From: Soonwooa sp.
GTDB taxonomy: Bacteria; Bacteroidota; Bacteroidia; Flavobacteriales; Weeksellaceae
Length of the DNA stretch: 64,000 bases
Reading direction: 5' to 3'
Assembly (NCBI RefSeq): GCF_030151385.1
Contig: NZ_JASLDS010000053.1
Location: 78,214-142,213, forward strand
Part shown: in pieces, positions 33,993 to 43,671 of the stretch
How the letters are laid out: each line of letters opens with the position of its first letter
Numbering within the stretch: position 1 is the first letter of the stretch
Translations under genes and position numbers: made by a program
The notes under the pieces: model-generated
What the model was told of the DNA's origin: nothing
The model's database searches: none
Seen by the model: only the letters and a program-made list of their open reading frames with translations

Positions 33993-35624
33993 ATGAAAAA
34001 AATAATTTTATCACTTAGCCTTATCATTGGAAGTTGTATTAGTGCACAATGGACAAATGATACCAATGAAAATACGCTGCTTGTTGCAAACAATAATGGC
34101 GCATCTTTTTCAGTAGCAACAGCAGATGGTCATATTTACCTTGGTTATTGGAAAAAAGTTGCAGCACCAACTAACTACGAACTTCGAATTCAGTATTTGG
34201 ATAAGAATGGCAACAAACTTTGGGGTGAAGAAGGAAAGTTGATTAGCAACCAAATTCCGATGTCTACGTACACAATGGTAGAGCAAACAGTCTTGGACAA
34301 GGACGGAAATCTTTTTATTGGTGTAACAGGAACAACGGGTGGTTATCCCGCATTTGCATATAAAGTAACACCAAATGGAGACTTACCTTGGGGAACTAAT
34401 GGTATTGCTTTAGGCGAAGGCTATGTACCAACCATTTTGCCACTGAAATCTGGCGATATTATAATCAGTTATTGGCCAACAAGTAAAGTGCAAGCGCGCT
34501 TACAAAAATTTACAAGTGCAGGTGTCCCAATTTGGTCTGAGCCAACAATAATCTATGCTGATGATACAACTAAAAAAACGGTTCCCGCAGATCTTTTCGA
34601 GCTAAGCAATGGCAACGTAGAAATTGTTTTTAATAAAGTGTTGACTGGCGCTTATACCAATCTTTTTGCGCAAACTTACGATCCAGATGGAAAACCTGTT
34701 TGGAACGCACCAGTTTTGTTATCACCAAATAGTTCTACTTGGAGCAAGAAAAATAGTACATTTTTTGAAAATGATAAAGTCTATTATGCCTTTACTAGCG
34801 GGCAAGGAGGACGTACAGATTCTTACTTAATAAAGATAAATCCTGATGGTTCTCTGCCTTGGGGCGTTGGTGGTGTTGACTTTAGTACCAACAATGCCAA
34901 TTTCGAAAAAGATGTTCAGATTGCCTCAAAAGCAGGAACGGATCATATTTGGGGAATTTCGACTTTTAGTACTGCAGGATCTCAAAATTATTATGGTGAG
35001 TATGTACAAAAATTTGACAAAGAAACTGGTGCTCGATTATTTTCTGATAATGCTAAAGAAGTTTTTCCTTTATCACTAAATGATGCCAAAGCCCATGTTG
35101 GTACATTATTTTTGGATGACGATAAGCCTGTGTTTGCCTACAACAATATTAAAGAATTTAATGTGCAACTTTTCACAACACATTTGACAAGATTAAATAG
35201 TAAAGGTGAATTTGACTGGAAAGAAAAGTCCATCGATTTGATTACCAGAGAGTCCTTTACATCGCATAATAATTTGTTGAAAATGCCGGACAATCAAATA
35301 GTTTTTAAATACAATGAAACTCGAGATGGTGGCATCAATTCCGTCTATGCACAAAATGCCATGATGCCAGAGTCTTATTTAGCAACGAACGAAATTAATA
35401 ATTCTAACTTGAGTGTGTATCCGAATCCAGCTTCTTCGATACTCAATTTTTCGAAAAATCTTGAAAATGCAAGTGTTAAGATTTACAATTTCTCTGGTCA
35501 ATTGCTACGATCCGAAACCATCAAAGGCAGCAAGATTTCTGTAGAGAATTTACCAAAGTCAAACTACATCATTGAAATAAATAATAAAGGCAAAGTCTTC
35601 AGTACGAAGTTTATAAAGAATTAA
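33993..35624 (+). CDS. Secreted T9SS type A sorting domain protein, beta-propeller-like
   Basis: 543 residues. Signal peptide MKKIILSLSLIIGSCISAQ. The body has repeating blocks with GDLPWGTNGIAL, WSEPTIIYADD and NPDGSLPWGVGG motifs, suggesting a propeller of about seven repeats. The last 80 residues include LSVYPNPASSILNFSKN and end KFIKN, a T9SS type A signal. Ligand unknown. Confidence 0.88.
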   Translation: MKKIILSLSLIIGSCISAQWTNDTNENTLLVANNNGASFSVATADGHIYLGYWKKVAAPTNYELRIQYLDKNGNKLWGEEGKLISNQIPMSTYTMVEQTVLDKDGNLFIGVTGTTGGYPAFAYKVTPNGDLPWGTNGIALGEGYVPTILPLKSGDIIISYWPTSKVQARLQKFTSAGVPIWSEPTIIYADDTTKKTVPADLFELSNGNVEIVFNKVLTGAYTNLFAQTYDPDGKPVWNAPVLLSPNSSTWSKKNSTFFENDKVYYAFTSGQGGRTDSYLIKINPDGSLPWGVGGVDFSTNNANFEKDVQIASKAGTDHIWGISTFSTAGSQNYYGEYVQKFDKETGARLFSDNAKEVFPLSLNDAKAHVGTLFLDDDKPVFAYNNIKEFNVQLFTTHLTRLNSKGEFDWKEKSIDLITRESFTSHNNLLKMPDNQIVFKYNETRDGGINSVYAQNAMMPESYLATNEINNSNLSVYPNPASSILNFSKNLENASVKIYNFSGQLLRSETIKGSKISVENLPKSNYIIEINNKGKVFSTKFIKN

Positions 35625-35633
35625 AATACGAAA

Positions 35634-35664
35634 AGAAAAAAGTTCCAAAATGGAGCTTTTTTTA
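35634..35664. terminator. Bidirectional terminator between T9SS gene and uvrB
   Basis: AAAAAAGTTCCA pairs with TGGAGCTTTTTT around an AAA loop, with one G-T pair. It overlaps the uvrB stop. Confidence 0.82.
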
Positions 35665-37653
35665 TGCTTTCAAGGCTGCGATTTCGTCACGCAATTTGGC
35701 TGCTGCAATAAAGTCTAATTTCTTAGCAGCATCTTCCATTTCTTTTTGTTTTTGCTCAATTAATTTCTGAATATCTTCATTCGCATAAGTGGCTTTGACT
35801 TCTGCAACTTCTTGTAATATAGATTTTTGAGTGTATTTGTCGTCAGGGAAATCTTTGCTTCGACCAACAAGATTTTCACTAATTTTTTTGTTTAGAGCAG
35901 TTGGTACAAGACCATTTATTTCGTTGTAACGGATTTGTTTTTCGCGTCGATAGAAAGTTTCATCAATTGTAGCTTGCATCGATTTTGTCATTTTGTCGGC
36001 ATACATGATGGCTTTACCATTAATATTTCTTGCAGCACGACCAACAGTTTGTATCATCGATCGACGGCTTCTCAACATGCCTTCTTTATCAGCGTCAAGA
36101 ATAGCAACCAACGATACTTCTGGTAAATCCAAACCTTCTCTTAGTAGGTTAACACCAATCAAAACGTCGAAAAGTCCCAAACGCAAATCTTGCATAATCT
36201 GGATACGTTCAAGTGTTTCTACATCAGAGTGGATGTAACGTGTTCTTATTCCGAACTTTGTGAAATATTTGGTAAGTTCTTCTGCCATTTTTTTTGTTAA
36301 AGTTGTTACCAAAGTTCGTTCGTCAACTTCTGACCTTTTCTGGATTTCTTCAATTAAGTCATCAATCTGATTGAGACTAGGTCTTACTTCAATTATAGGA
36401 TCCAAAAGTCCAGTAGGACGGATGATTTGCTCAATATATTCGCCACCCGTTTTTTCCAATTCGTAATCTGCAGGAGTTGCTGACACATAAATAACCTGAT
36501 TTTGCATATGTTCAAACTCAGGAAATTTTAAAGGCCGGTTATCCATTGCGGCTGGCAGGCGGAATCCGAATTCCACTAAAGATTCTTTACGACTTCGGTC
36601 ACCGCCGTACATCGCGTGAACTTGAGGAATTGTTACGTGACTCTCATCAATAACCATCAAAAAGTCTTTTGGAAAATAGTCTAAAAGACAGAAAGGTCGA
36701 GATCCTGGCGTTCTGCCATCCATATATCGAGAGTAGTTTTCGATACCTGAGCAGTAACCTAGTTCTTTTATCATTTCTAAATCCAGTTCTGTACGCTCTT
36801 GCAAACGTTTTGCTTCCAAAGGTTTTTCAACAGAATTAAAAAAGTCAACTTGCTTTACCAAATCATCCTGTATCTCTCGAATGGCACCTTGCATGGTTTC
36901 TGGCGAAGTAACAAACAGGTTAGCAGGATAGATATTAATTTGGTCAAAATTCGCTTCTACATTTCCACTTACAGGGTCAAAACTTTGGATTTTTTCAATT
37001 TCGTCTCCGAAAAACTGAATCCTAACGGCATTGTCCGCATAGGCAGGAAAAATGTCAACAACATCACCTTTAACACGGAAAGTTCCTCTTTGGAAATCAT
37101 TTAATGCACGAGAATACAATGCATTCACCAAAGAATGAAGAAGTTTCGTTCTTGATATTTTTTCGTTTTTCTCAATGCTAATCAAAGACTTATGGAATTC
37201 GGTTGGATTTCCGATACCATAGATACACGACACCGAAGCGACAATCAAAACATCGCGACGTCCCGAAAGTAGGGAAGCGGTGGCTGAAAGTCTCAACTTT
37301 TCAACTTCTTCGTTAATGCTGAGGTCTTTTTCGATATAAGTTCCTGTTGATGCGATATAAGCTTCAGGTTGATAGTAGTCGTAATAACTGACAAAATACT
37401 CGACAGCATTATCTGGAAAAAATTCCTTAAACTCCATAAATAGCTGTGCCGCCAAAGTTTTGTTATGTGCCAAAACAATGGTTGGTCGCTGGATTTGGTT
37501 AACGACATTGGCAATCGTAAAGGTTTTACCAGAACCAGTTACGCCTAATAAGGTTTGATATTTTTCGCCAATTTGTAGACCTTCTACCAATTTTTCGATA
37601 GCTTGAGGCTGATCACCAGTCGGTTGATATTCAGATTGAAGTTTAAAATTCAT
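35662..37653 (-). CDS. uvrB: Excinuclease ABC subunit B
   Basis: Damage-verifying helicase of nucleotide excision repair. 663 residues, full length. Walker A GVTGSGKT is at 37-44. The damage-probing beta-hairpin YYDYYQPEAYI is intact, followed by IDESHVTIPQ (motif II) and QTVGRAARNINGKA (motif VI). The C-terminal UVR domain for UvrC binding is at about 630-663 (EQKQKEMEDAAKKLDFIAAA). Single gene on the minus strand. Confidence 0.97.
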   Translation of the reverse strand: MNFKLQSEYQPTGDQPQAIEKLVEGLQIGEKYQTLLGVTGSGKTFTIANVVNQIQRPTIVLAHNKTLAAQLFMEFKEFFPDNAVEYFVSYYDYYQPEAYIASTGTYIEKDLSINEEVEKLRLSATASLLSGRRDVLIVASVSCIYGIGNPTEFHKSLISIEKNEKISRTKLLHSLVNALYSRALNDFQRGTFRVKGDVVDIFPAYADNAVRIQFFGDEIEKIQSFDPVSGNVEANFDQINIYPANLFVTSPETMQGAIREIQDDLVKQVDFFNSVEKPLEAKRLQERTELDLEMIKELGYCSGIENYSRYMDGRTPGSRPFCLLDYFPKDFLMVIDESHVTIPQVHAMYGGDRSRKESLVEFGFRLPAAMDNRPLKFPEFEHMQNQVIYVSATPADYELEKTGGEYIEQIIRPTGLLDPIIEVRPSLNQIDDLIEEIQKRSEVDERTLVTTLTKKMAEELTKYFTKFGIRTRYIHSDVETLERIQIMQDLRLGLFDVLIGVNLLREGLDLPEVSLVAILDADKEGMLRSRRSMIQTVGRAARNINGKAIMYADKMTKSMQATIDETFYRREKQIRYNEINGLVPTALNKKISENLVGRSKDFPDDKYTQKSILQEVAEVKATYANEDIQKLIEQKQKEMEDAAKKLDFIAAAKLRDEIAALKA

Positions 37654-37923
37654 ACATCAAAATTACGAAAAGCAATTTTTGTTTGGACATTATTTAGAAA
37701 TAAGTTTTTTGAAAGCTTTTAATTGGATTTTGTCGCGCTTTAGTTGATTTCTGTATTTAGATTTTTAAGTACAATATTAGATGCTTGTTTATTTAATTCT
37801 ATTTTTTACTTTTTTATCATTTGTTAAATTTTTAATAAAGAGATTGTTTTATTATTGCAACTGCTTTTTATTATGTTAAATGTTAAAGTATTGATTTTTT
37901 TTATTACTATTTGCAATATATTA

Positions 37924-37931
37924 TACCTTTG
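37924..37931 (+). promoter_or_regulatory. -7 promoter element before the T9SS gene
   Basis: TACCTTTG matches TAnnTTTG and lies 20 bp before the ATG. No TTG at the required spacing. Confidence 0.45.
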
Positions 37932-37950
37932 ATTAAAACAAAATTTATTT

Positions 37951-39744
37951 ATGAAAAAACTTTATTTACGAAATTTAAAACTTTCGATGATAGGCTTCAC
38001 ATTAATGGGAGGTTTATCCAGTGCACAAGTGTTTGAAATTCCAAGAGCTAATACTGGTCCAGTAACCTATGCCTCTAAGGTAAATAATGATGGTCTTGTT
38101 CTATTAAAAACGGAAAAAGCCAACTACACTTGGACAGAGCAAGCTGGTCTAGTATCGATAAATGATATTACAAATAACACTTTAGTACCTGGAAATCCAT
38201 CCTTATCAGCAGACGGATCAGTGTTCACACTTTTTGCAACTAATCCACAAACTGGAAGTGGAGAAGCTGCTTTGTACAAACCAAGTACCAATCAGTGGAA
38301 ATTTGTTGGTAGTATGGGAAAAGTGGTAGATGGTAATACAACATCACCATACGCTATGTCTCAAGATGGAAAGTATATTGTTGGAGGAGGCTGGACTACT
38401 AATATCGATTATCATGCCTTTGTATGGAGTGAAGCTGGTGGATTAAAAGATCTGGGAACTGCAGTTCCTGATAGAAATACCCGTGCAAACGATATTAGTG
38501 CTGATGGCAGTATTATAGTTGGATTTCAGGAAAGTGAATTTGGTGATTGGAATGCTGTCTATTGGAAAAATGGTCAAGAAGTATTCTTAAAAGATCAAAA
38601 CGGCGAAAATATTCCTGACGCAGAAGGTATTTCTTCTGATGGAAAATGGATCATTGGAGGGAAGTATAATAATAATGCATGGAAATGGAGTGCAGAGACT
38701 GGCCTTGTTGTTATCCCTCATCCTGAAGCTCAAGATGGTTATGTTGGTTTCGCAAACGCCATTAACCATGATGGTAGTGTAATTGTTGGTAGCCAACAAG
38801 CTATACAAAATGTTGGCCTGCCTAATGAAGGTTTTATCTGGACACAAACTTCAGGAAGGGTTCCGTTAAATACTTATGTCGATAATTTGGGCTTAGACCG
38901 AAAAGGACTGAATCTTCTTTTCCCAACAGGAATTTCTAACGATGGTAAAATGATTAGTGGTAATGCTTATAATGCCAACCACGAATATGTTCCGTTTTTG
39001 GTTAAGTTACCAACTTCGCTTTCTTGTGCCGATCAAAAAGTGACCGATAGCAACTTTGGAGGATCTGCGGAGTTTGGAGGAACTAAATCAGCTTTCGATA
39101 TTCCAGTTGGAAATGTAGGTTTTACAGCTTACGGCGTTAATATTAATGTTTATAAAACTGATGATGTTGCTCCAGTATTTACTGTTAAACTATATAGCAA
39201 TGCAGGAAATAATGTTCCTGGTACGGAGTTAAAATCTTTAACAGCTTCCATCAAAGGAAAAACATTGGTAGGAAATGCTGATGGAAAAGACGTATACAAT
39301 TATGTTTTAGGCTTTGATACTCCGATGGCTTTAGATGCCAACAAAACTTACTGGATGTCTGTAGATTCTAATACAGGTGGTTGGCAGGTTACAGGACCTA
39401 AAAATCTTGGAGCTAATATGGCGATTAGTCCTGCTCCTGGTATGTGGATTACAATTCCACAAGAGTTGGTATATGGTATCGAATGTTCAGTTTTGGCAAC
39501 TTCTGAGGTTAAAACAGATCGATTAACTTTCTATCCAAATCCAGTTAAGGATGTTGTTAATTTTAATACTAAAAAAGAGATCAAGCAAGTTGTAGTGTAT
39601 AATGCTGCTGGTCAAATCGTATCTTCTAAATCTCAGCTTAAAGATAATAAACTGAATGTGTCGCAATTAGCGCCAGGAACCTATCTTCTGAAAGTTGATC
39701 TAGGAGAAGGACAGGCACAAACACTTAAAGTTATTAAACAATAA
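37951..39744 (+). CDS. Secreted HAF-repeat protein with T9SS type A sorting domain
   Basis: 597 residues. Signal peptide (about 1-25) followed by repeats with HAFVWSEAGGLKDLG, ADGSIIVGF, SSDGKWIIGG and NHDGSVIVGS, the HAF-repeat pattern of beta-propeller surface proteins. A second region (about 355-515) contains FDIPVGNVGFTAYGVNINV, likely a jellyroll-like domain. The C-terminal signal is LTFYPNPVKDVVNF, ending KVIKQ. Likely secreted and surface attached through the type IX system. Confidence 0.9.
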   Translation: MKKLYLRNLKLSMIGFTLMGGLSSAQVFEIPRANTGPVTYASKVNNDGLVLLKTEKANYTWTEQAGLVSINDITNNTLVPGNPSLSADGSVFTLFATNPQTGSGEAALYKPSTNQWKFVGSMGKVVDGNTTSPYAMSQDGKYIVGGGWTTNIDYHAFVWSEAGGLKDLGTAVPDRNTRANDISADGSIIVGFQESEFGDWNAVYWKNGQEVFLKDQNGENIPDAEGISSDGKWIIGGKYNNNAWKWSAETGLVVIPHPEAQDGYVGFANAINHDGSVIVGSQQAIQNVGLPNEGFIWTQTSGRVPLNTYVDNLGLDRKGLNLLFPTGISNDGKMISGNAYNANHEYVPFLVKLPTSLSCADQKVTDSNFGGSAEFGGTKSAFDIPVGNVGFTAYGVNINVYKTDDVAPVFTVKLYSNAGNNVPGTELKSLTASIKGKTLVGNADGKDVYNYVLGFDTPMALDANKTYWMSVDSNTGGWQVTGPKNLGANMAISPAPGMWITIPQELVYGIECSVLATSEVKTDRLTFYPNPVKDVVNFNTKKEIKQVVVYNAAGQIVSSKSQLKDNKLNVSQLAPGTYLLKVDLGEGQAQTLKVIKQ

Positions 39745-39774
39745 TAAAAAAATAGTACTTGTACAAATAAAAAC

Positions 39775-39806
39775 AAAATCCTGAGTCTTGGCTCAGGATT
39801 TTTTTA
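39775..39806. terminator. Bidirectional terminator between T9SS gene and tsaB
   Basis: AAAATCCTGAG (39775-39785) pairs with CTCAGGATTTT (39792-39802) around TCTTGG, with T residues following. Confidence 0.9.
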
Positions 39807-40479
39807 TGCGATCGGCTCTTTTGACACCATGAAAATCTTTTAGATAAAATGGTTCAAAATAAGCAACATCTTCAAAGTCTTTATTATTAAATTTTTCCAC
39901 CGCTTTTTTGATTAGATATTGAGCCGATGGATAGATAGTAGCATCAAAACTGGCATTTGGAAGATTGAGAATGTCTTGTGCTTTTGTTGCTCCATCACCA
40001 ACAAACAAAACTTTCTCATCTTTTAAATTTTGAAATGAGTTTTCATCCAACACCAAAGCTTTGGTTGCAGAAATCTCGTTGCCAGTTTTTCCATCATAAG
40101 TTGCCGTGTAAACTTCCATTCTGCGCGCATCAATTAACGGAATTATTTTGTCAAAACCTTGATTAACAAATTTTTCAACCATACTATCTAAAGAATTAAT
40201 TGCAAGCAAGGGAAGGTTTAATCCAAAACAAAAACCTTTTGCCGAAGCAGCGCCAATTCGTAAACCTGTATATGAGCCAGGACCTTTGCCAAGGCAAACT
40301 GCATCGAGGTCTTTTAATTCGATTTCTGCACCTTCCAAAGCCCATTCTACAAAAGTGTGGAGGCTTTCGGATTGTTTGTAATTTTCGGAAACTTCCTCAC
40401 AAAGACACAATAAATTTTCGCTATCAGAAATAGCAACAGAACAATTTTTGGAAGAGGTTTCGATATGTAAAATTTTCAT
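39793..40479 (-). CDS. tsaB: tRNA threonylcarbamoyladenosine biosynthesis protein TsaB
   Basis: Pseudo-ATPase scaffold of the t6A complex with TsaD and TsaE. 228 residues. ILHIETSSKNCSVAISD opens the actin-like fold and LGKGPGSYTGLRIGAAS is the TsaB hallmark. IDARRMEVYTATY follows. The catalytic metal ligands of TsaD are absent, as expected. The stop lies in the terminator shared with the T9SS gene. Confidence 0.95.
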   Translation of the reverse strand: MKILHIETSSKNCSVAISDSENLLCLCEEVSENYKQSESLHTFVEWALEGAEIELKDLDAVCLGKGPGSYTGLRIGAASAKGFCFGLNLPLLAINSLDSMVEKFVNQGFDKIIPLIDARRMEVYTATYDGKTGNEISATKALVLDENSFQNLKDEKVLFVGDGATKAQDILNLPNASFDATIYPSAQYLIKKAVEKFNNKDFEDVAYFEPFYLKDFHGVKRADRIKKS

Positions 40480-40499
40480 TTTCTTAAATACTTGATTGT

Positions 40500-41135
40500 T
40501 TAACTAAGCCTTAGAAAGCCGTTGTTTTTAATCTCTTTGTGGATGTCGACAATGTTTTCGGGGATGTTGTTTTGGGTCAGCCAATTGATGTCTAGCCCGT
40601 TATATATTGCAGTCGTTATAAAGTGGTCATTGTTGCCAATACCGCTTCCAAGAATTTTCAAATTCTCGCGAAACTCATATTGGTCATCCTCATGTAATTT
40701 TACAATGCCCATTAAAATTTTAAAAATTCTTGCCAAAGCTGGAATATAAAACTTTTCGCCTTGTCTTCTTGAGAAATATGCAAATTGTTCTTCCAGATTT
40801 GGGACAAGTTTTGTTAACATATAAAGGTTGAGCCAAATATCGCCAAACTTGTCTTTTGTAATTTTGACATGCTCAGTAATCATCCCACTCATATATCGAA
40901 CATCCATCGAAAGGTAGCTAGGTGATTTAAAATGTTTGATAGCACTTTCAATTTTTTTATCAAGAATCGCTTGTAGTTGATTTCTTTTATCTTCAACAGA
41001 TTCTTCGCTCAACAATTCGTATTGAAGTCGCTTTGCCAGAATAATATCTTTTTTTAAAAGCCTTAGTATCAATTTATCCTTTTCTTTATCAGGAATATTA
41101 CTAAGAGCATCTTTAAAGTCTTGTTCGAATGTCAT
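40500..41135 (-). CDS. Conserved hypothetical protein, helical
   Basis: 211 residues, mostly helical and charged: IPDKEKDKLILRLLKKDII, ESVEDKRNQLQAILDKKI, then KILMGIVKLHEDDQYEF. No signal peptide, membrane segment or known catalytic motif. It starts 22 bp before the NTF2-like gene's end on the same strand and precedes tsaB by 20 bp, suggesting one transcript. Not recognised. Confidence 0.75.
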   Translation of the reverse strand: MTFEQDFKDALSNIPDKEKDKLILRLLKKDIILAKRLQYELLSEESVEDKRNQLQAILDKKIESAIKHFKSPSYLSMDVRYMSGMITEHVKITKDKFGDIWLNLYMLTKLVPNLEEQFAYFSRRQGEKFYIPALARIFKILMGIVKLHEDDQYEFRENLKILGSGIGNNDHFITTAIYNGLDINWLTQNNIPENIVDIHKEIKNNGFLRLS

Positions 41136-41156
41136 TGTGTAAATTCTTCGTCAAAA

Positions 41157-41588
41157 TTAGTTTTTTAATTCGATACTTTGTCGCGACCACAATTTCCAGT
41201 GGCCTGCTTTTTTAATCCAAATTTCTAAAACCGATAAATTCATTGCAAAATCATAACTTTTGTAAGTTCCAACAACATGGATAATTCTACGAATAGAAGC
41301 TGTCTTTTTATAAATTTTAAATTCTTTTAAAGCGGTTTGTGTTACCAATTTGTAGTCGACTTTTTTAGAAAGAATATCTTTTTTAAAATCATCAATATTT
41401 TGAATCCATCCATTAGAATGTCCAAAACTAACATCTTTTGTAAGCAAATTAAGAATGTTAGGATTATTGGTTTGCATCAAACTGTCTAAAGTTTTGACTT
41501 GAGTTTCCAAAGCTTTGTCAAAATTTTGTGACGAAAATAAACTTAAATTAAATATTAAAATAACAAAGCTTAAATATTTGCAAATCAT
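41157..41588 (-). CDS. Secreted NTF2-like (DUF4440-type) protein
   Basis: 143 residues from the ATG at 41588, which overlaps the upstream SDR stop as TAATG and starts the signal peptide MICKYLSFVILIFNLSLFSS. The longer frame starts inside the SDR gene. The mature part LETQVKTLDSLMQTNNPNIL and ASIRRIIHVVGTYKSYDF, ending HWKLWSRQ, has the NTF2-like fold pattern. Probably periplasmic. Ligand unknown. Confidence 0.8.
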   Translation of the reverse strand: MICKYLSFVILIFNLSLFSSQNFDKALETQVKTLDSLMQTNNPNILNLLTKDVSFGHSNGWIQNIDDFKKDILSKKVDYKLVTQTALKEFKIYKKTASIRRIIHVVGTYKSYDFAMNLSVLEIWIKKAGHWKLWSRQSIELKN

Positions 41589-42337
41589 TACTTTTTGTAA
41601 ATCATTCTTGGTTCGGCTTGCGCTTTTGGATAGATGCAAAGATCAGCAATCGAAACGCGGTCTGGCGCATTAACACAATATGAAATTGCATCAGCAATAT
41701 CTTCCGCTTTTAGAGCTTCATAACCAGCATAGACTGTTGCTGCTCTATCTTCATCACCTTTGAAACGAACTTTCGAAAAATCAGTTTCCACGGCGCCTGG
41801 TTGGATGTTGGTGACTTTAATTCCGAATTCCGTTAATTCGATGCGCATTCCTTCAGAAATAACATCAACGGCTTTTTTGCTTGCACAATAGACAACACCA
41901 TTGGCATAAGTCTGTCTTGCCGCAACCGACGAAATATTAACAATGTGGCCTGAATTTCGGGCTTTCATCTGTGGAATTACTTGTTTCGAAACATAAAGCA
42001 AACCTTTAACATTGCCGTCCATCATCGCATCCCAATCGTCAACAGAGCCTTCTGCCAAGCTTTCTAGTCCATGTGCGTTTCCAGCATTATTGATGAGAAT
42101 ATCAATGTTTTTAAAATCGTCGGGAAGATTTGCAAAAGCAGTTTCAACCTGATTGCGATCGCGAACATCAAATTTTAAAGTCCAAACTTCTGTTTCTTTG
42201 GAAAGCTCATTTTTTATGGTTTCCAAAACTTCTTCATTGCGTCCACAAAGGATAAGTCTATGATTTTGTTGTGCTAATAGGTAAGCAGTCGCTTTTCCAA
42301 TTCCTGATGTTGCGCCTGTTATAAGTGTCGTTTTCAT
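41588..42337 (-). CDS. Short-chain dehydrogenase/reductase, YdfG-like
   Basis: 249 residues. TGATSGIGKATAYLL is at about 7-21, NNAG near 86-89 and the catalytic Ser-Tyr-Lys in ISSVAARQTYANGVVYCASK. The Arg in CGRNEEVLE suggests NADP. LIL of the C-terminal region and the IADLCIYPKAQAEPRMIYK ending match YdfG-like serine/3-hydroxy acid dehydrogenases. Exact substrate unknown. Coupled to the next gene by the TAATG overlap. Confidence 0.9.
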   Translation of the reverse strand: MKTTLITGATSGIGKATAYLLAQQNHRLILCGRNEEVLETIKNELSKETEVWTLKFDVRDRNQVETAFANLPDDFKNIDILINNAGNAHGLESLAEGSVDDWDAMMDGNVKGLLYVSKQVIPQMKARNSGHIVNISSVAARQTYANGVVYCASKKAVDVISEGMRIELTEFGIKVTNIQPGAVETDFSKVRFKGDEDRAATVYAGYEALKAEDIADAISYCVNAPDRVSIADLCIYPKAQAEPRMIYKK

Positions 42338-42446
42338 TTAGAATTTTATTTCTACACAAAGCTATTTCATTTTTAAGTTTTAAAATGGCTTTTCGAGGAT
42401 TAATTTCGGTGCGAATGTTTAATTTTACAGATTCAAGTTTAGAAAA

Positions 42447-43133
42447 ATGACAGATTTACCAGGATTAGCGATTAAAGATTTTTACGAGAAAAAATTAAAA
42501 TCAAAGCTTTATGTTCATGACCAATTTGGACCAAAAGTAGAAATGCCGATTTCGATGTATTTTCGTGATGAGGTGGAAATGCCAGAATTGGAAGATGTGG
42601 CGTTAGATCATTGTGTAGGACGCGTTTTGGATGTTGGTGCTGGTGCTGGTTCTCATGCTTTGGCTTTGCAAGTGAAAGGTCACGAAGTTTCGGCTTTGGA
42701 AATTTCGCCAGCGGCGTGCGAAGTCATGGAATCTCGTGGTGTGAAAGATGTGATTTGTGCTGACTTTTTTAAATTTAATTCAGAGGAAAAATACGATACG
42801 ATTTTACTGTTAATGAATGGTATTGGACTTTGCGGAACAATTGAAAATTTAAAAACATTTTTAAAAAAGGCTGAAGAACTTCTTAATGAGGATGGAAGAT
42901 TGGTTTTTGATTCCTCTGATACCATCTATATGTACGAGCATGATATTTTGCCAGAACGCTATTATGGTGAAGTGGAATGTGCTTATTCTTATAAAAATCT
43001 TAAAACAGATTTCTTCAAATGGTTATACATTGACCAAGATAAATTGCGAGAAGTTACCGAAGAATTGGGTTGGAAGATGAAAGTTCTTTTTGAAGATAAT
43101 CATTATCAATATTTGGTAGAACTAAAAAAATAA
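42447..43133 (+). CDS. Class I SAM-dependent methyltransferase
   Basis: 228 residues. SAM motif I is VLDVGAGAGSHALALQ (about 64-79), followed by VSALEISPAACEVMES (motif II). ICADFFKFNSEEKYDTILLLMNG is the region of motifs III-IV. The N-terminal extension LPGLAIKDFYEKKLKSKLYV may bind substrate. Acceptor not recognisable. A terminator follows. Confidence 0.9.
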   Translation: MTDLPGLAIKDFYEKKLKSKLYVHDQFGPKVEMPISMYFRDEVEMPELEDVALDHCVGRVLDVGAGAGSHALALQVKGHEVSALEISPAACEVMESRGVKDVICADFFKFNSEEKYDTILLLMNGIGLCGTIENLKTFLKKAEELLNEDGRLVFDSSDTIYMYEHDILPERYYGEVECAYSYKNLKTDFFKWLYIDQDKLREVTEELGWKMKVLFEDNHYQYLVELKK

Positions 43134-43157
43134 AGCTCGGATAACCGAGCTTTTTAT
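43132..43157. terminator. Bidirectional terminator
   Basis: AAAGCTCGG (43132-43140), loop ATAA, CCGAGCTTT (43145-43153), then T residues. Between convergent genes. Confidence 0.88.
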
Positions 43158-43158
43158 A

Positions 43159-43662
43159 TTATTGGGGAACGTCCATTGATACAGAGTCGAATAATAGTTT
43201 GACTCTAACTTTGGATTCAATAGGATTAGAATCGCACGTTGCAGGAATCCATTTTGTATTCAATTTTTTTATCGCTGATTCGAGATCTTGATAAAAATAA
43301 CGTGTGTTCGGAATACTAGGACCTGGCTGTATCTTGCTAATTTCACCTTGTCGATTGATTGTTAAATCGATGTAGAAATTACCATCTGGAGCATAAGCAT
43401 CCATATTGAGATATTTATTGATTCTTTTCTTAAGATCAGTTCTAAGCTGCTCTTCGCCTGCTGCATATTTTACAGAAGTGAAAGTATGACCTTGGTCTAC
43501 GGCGCAAGTTTTATCAGCAATTTGGAAAACGCCACGGATGTCATATACCATCACATTTCGCGCTACTTCCAAGCTTACAGAACTATCTTGTTGCTCTTCT
43601 ACATCGGCTTGTGCAAAAGCCATCGATGTGAAAAGCGTAAAAATTAAAGCTATTTGTTTCAT
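43159..43662 (-). CDS. Periplasmic TonB C-terminal-like protein
   Basis: 167 residues. Signal peptide MKQIALIFTLFTSMAFAQ. YIDLTINRQGEISKIQPGPS and LNTKWIPATCDSNPIESKVRVKLLF resemble the TonB C-terminal domain found alone in many Flavobacteriia. There is no membrane anchor, so it cannot carry energy to a receptor by itself. It lies 9 bp downstream of lysA on the same strand. Confidence 0.8.
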   Translation of the reverse strand: MKQIALIFTLFTSMAFAQADVEEQQDSSVSLEVARNVMVYDIRGVFQIADKTCAVDQGHTFTSVKYAAGEEQLRTDLKKRINKYLNMDAYAPDGNFYIDLTINRQGEISKIQPGPSIPNTRYFYQDLESAIKKLNTKWIPATCDSNPIESKVRVKLLFDSVSMDVPQ

Positions 43663-43671
43663 GTATCTAAT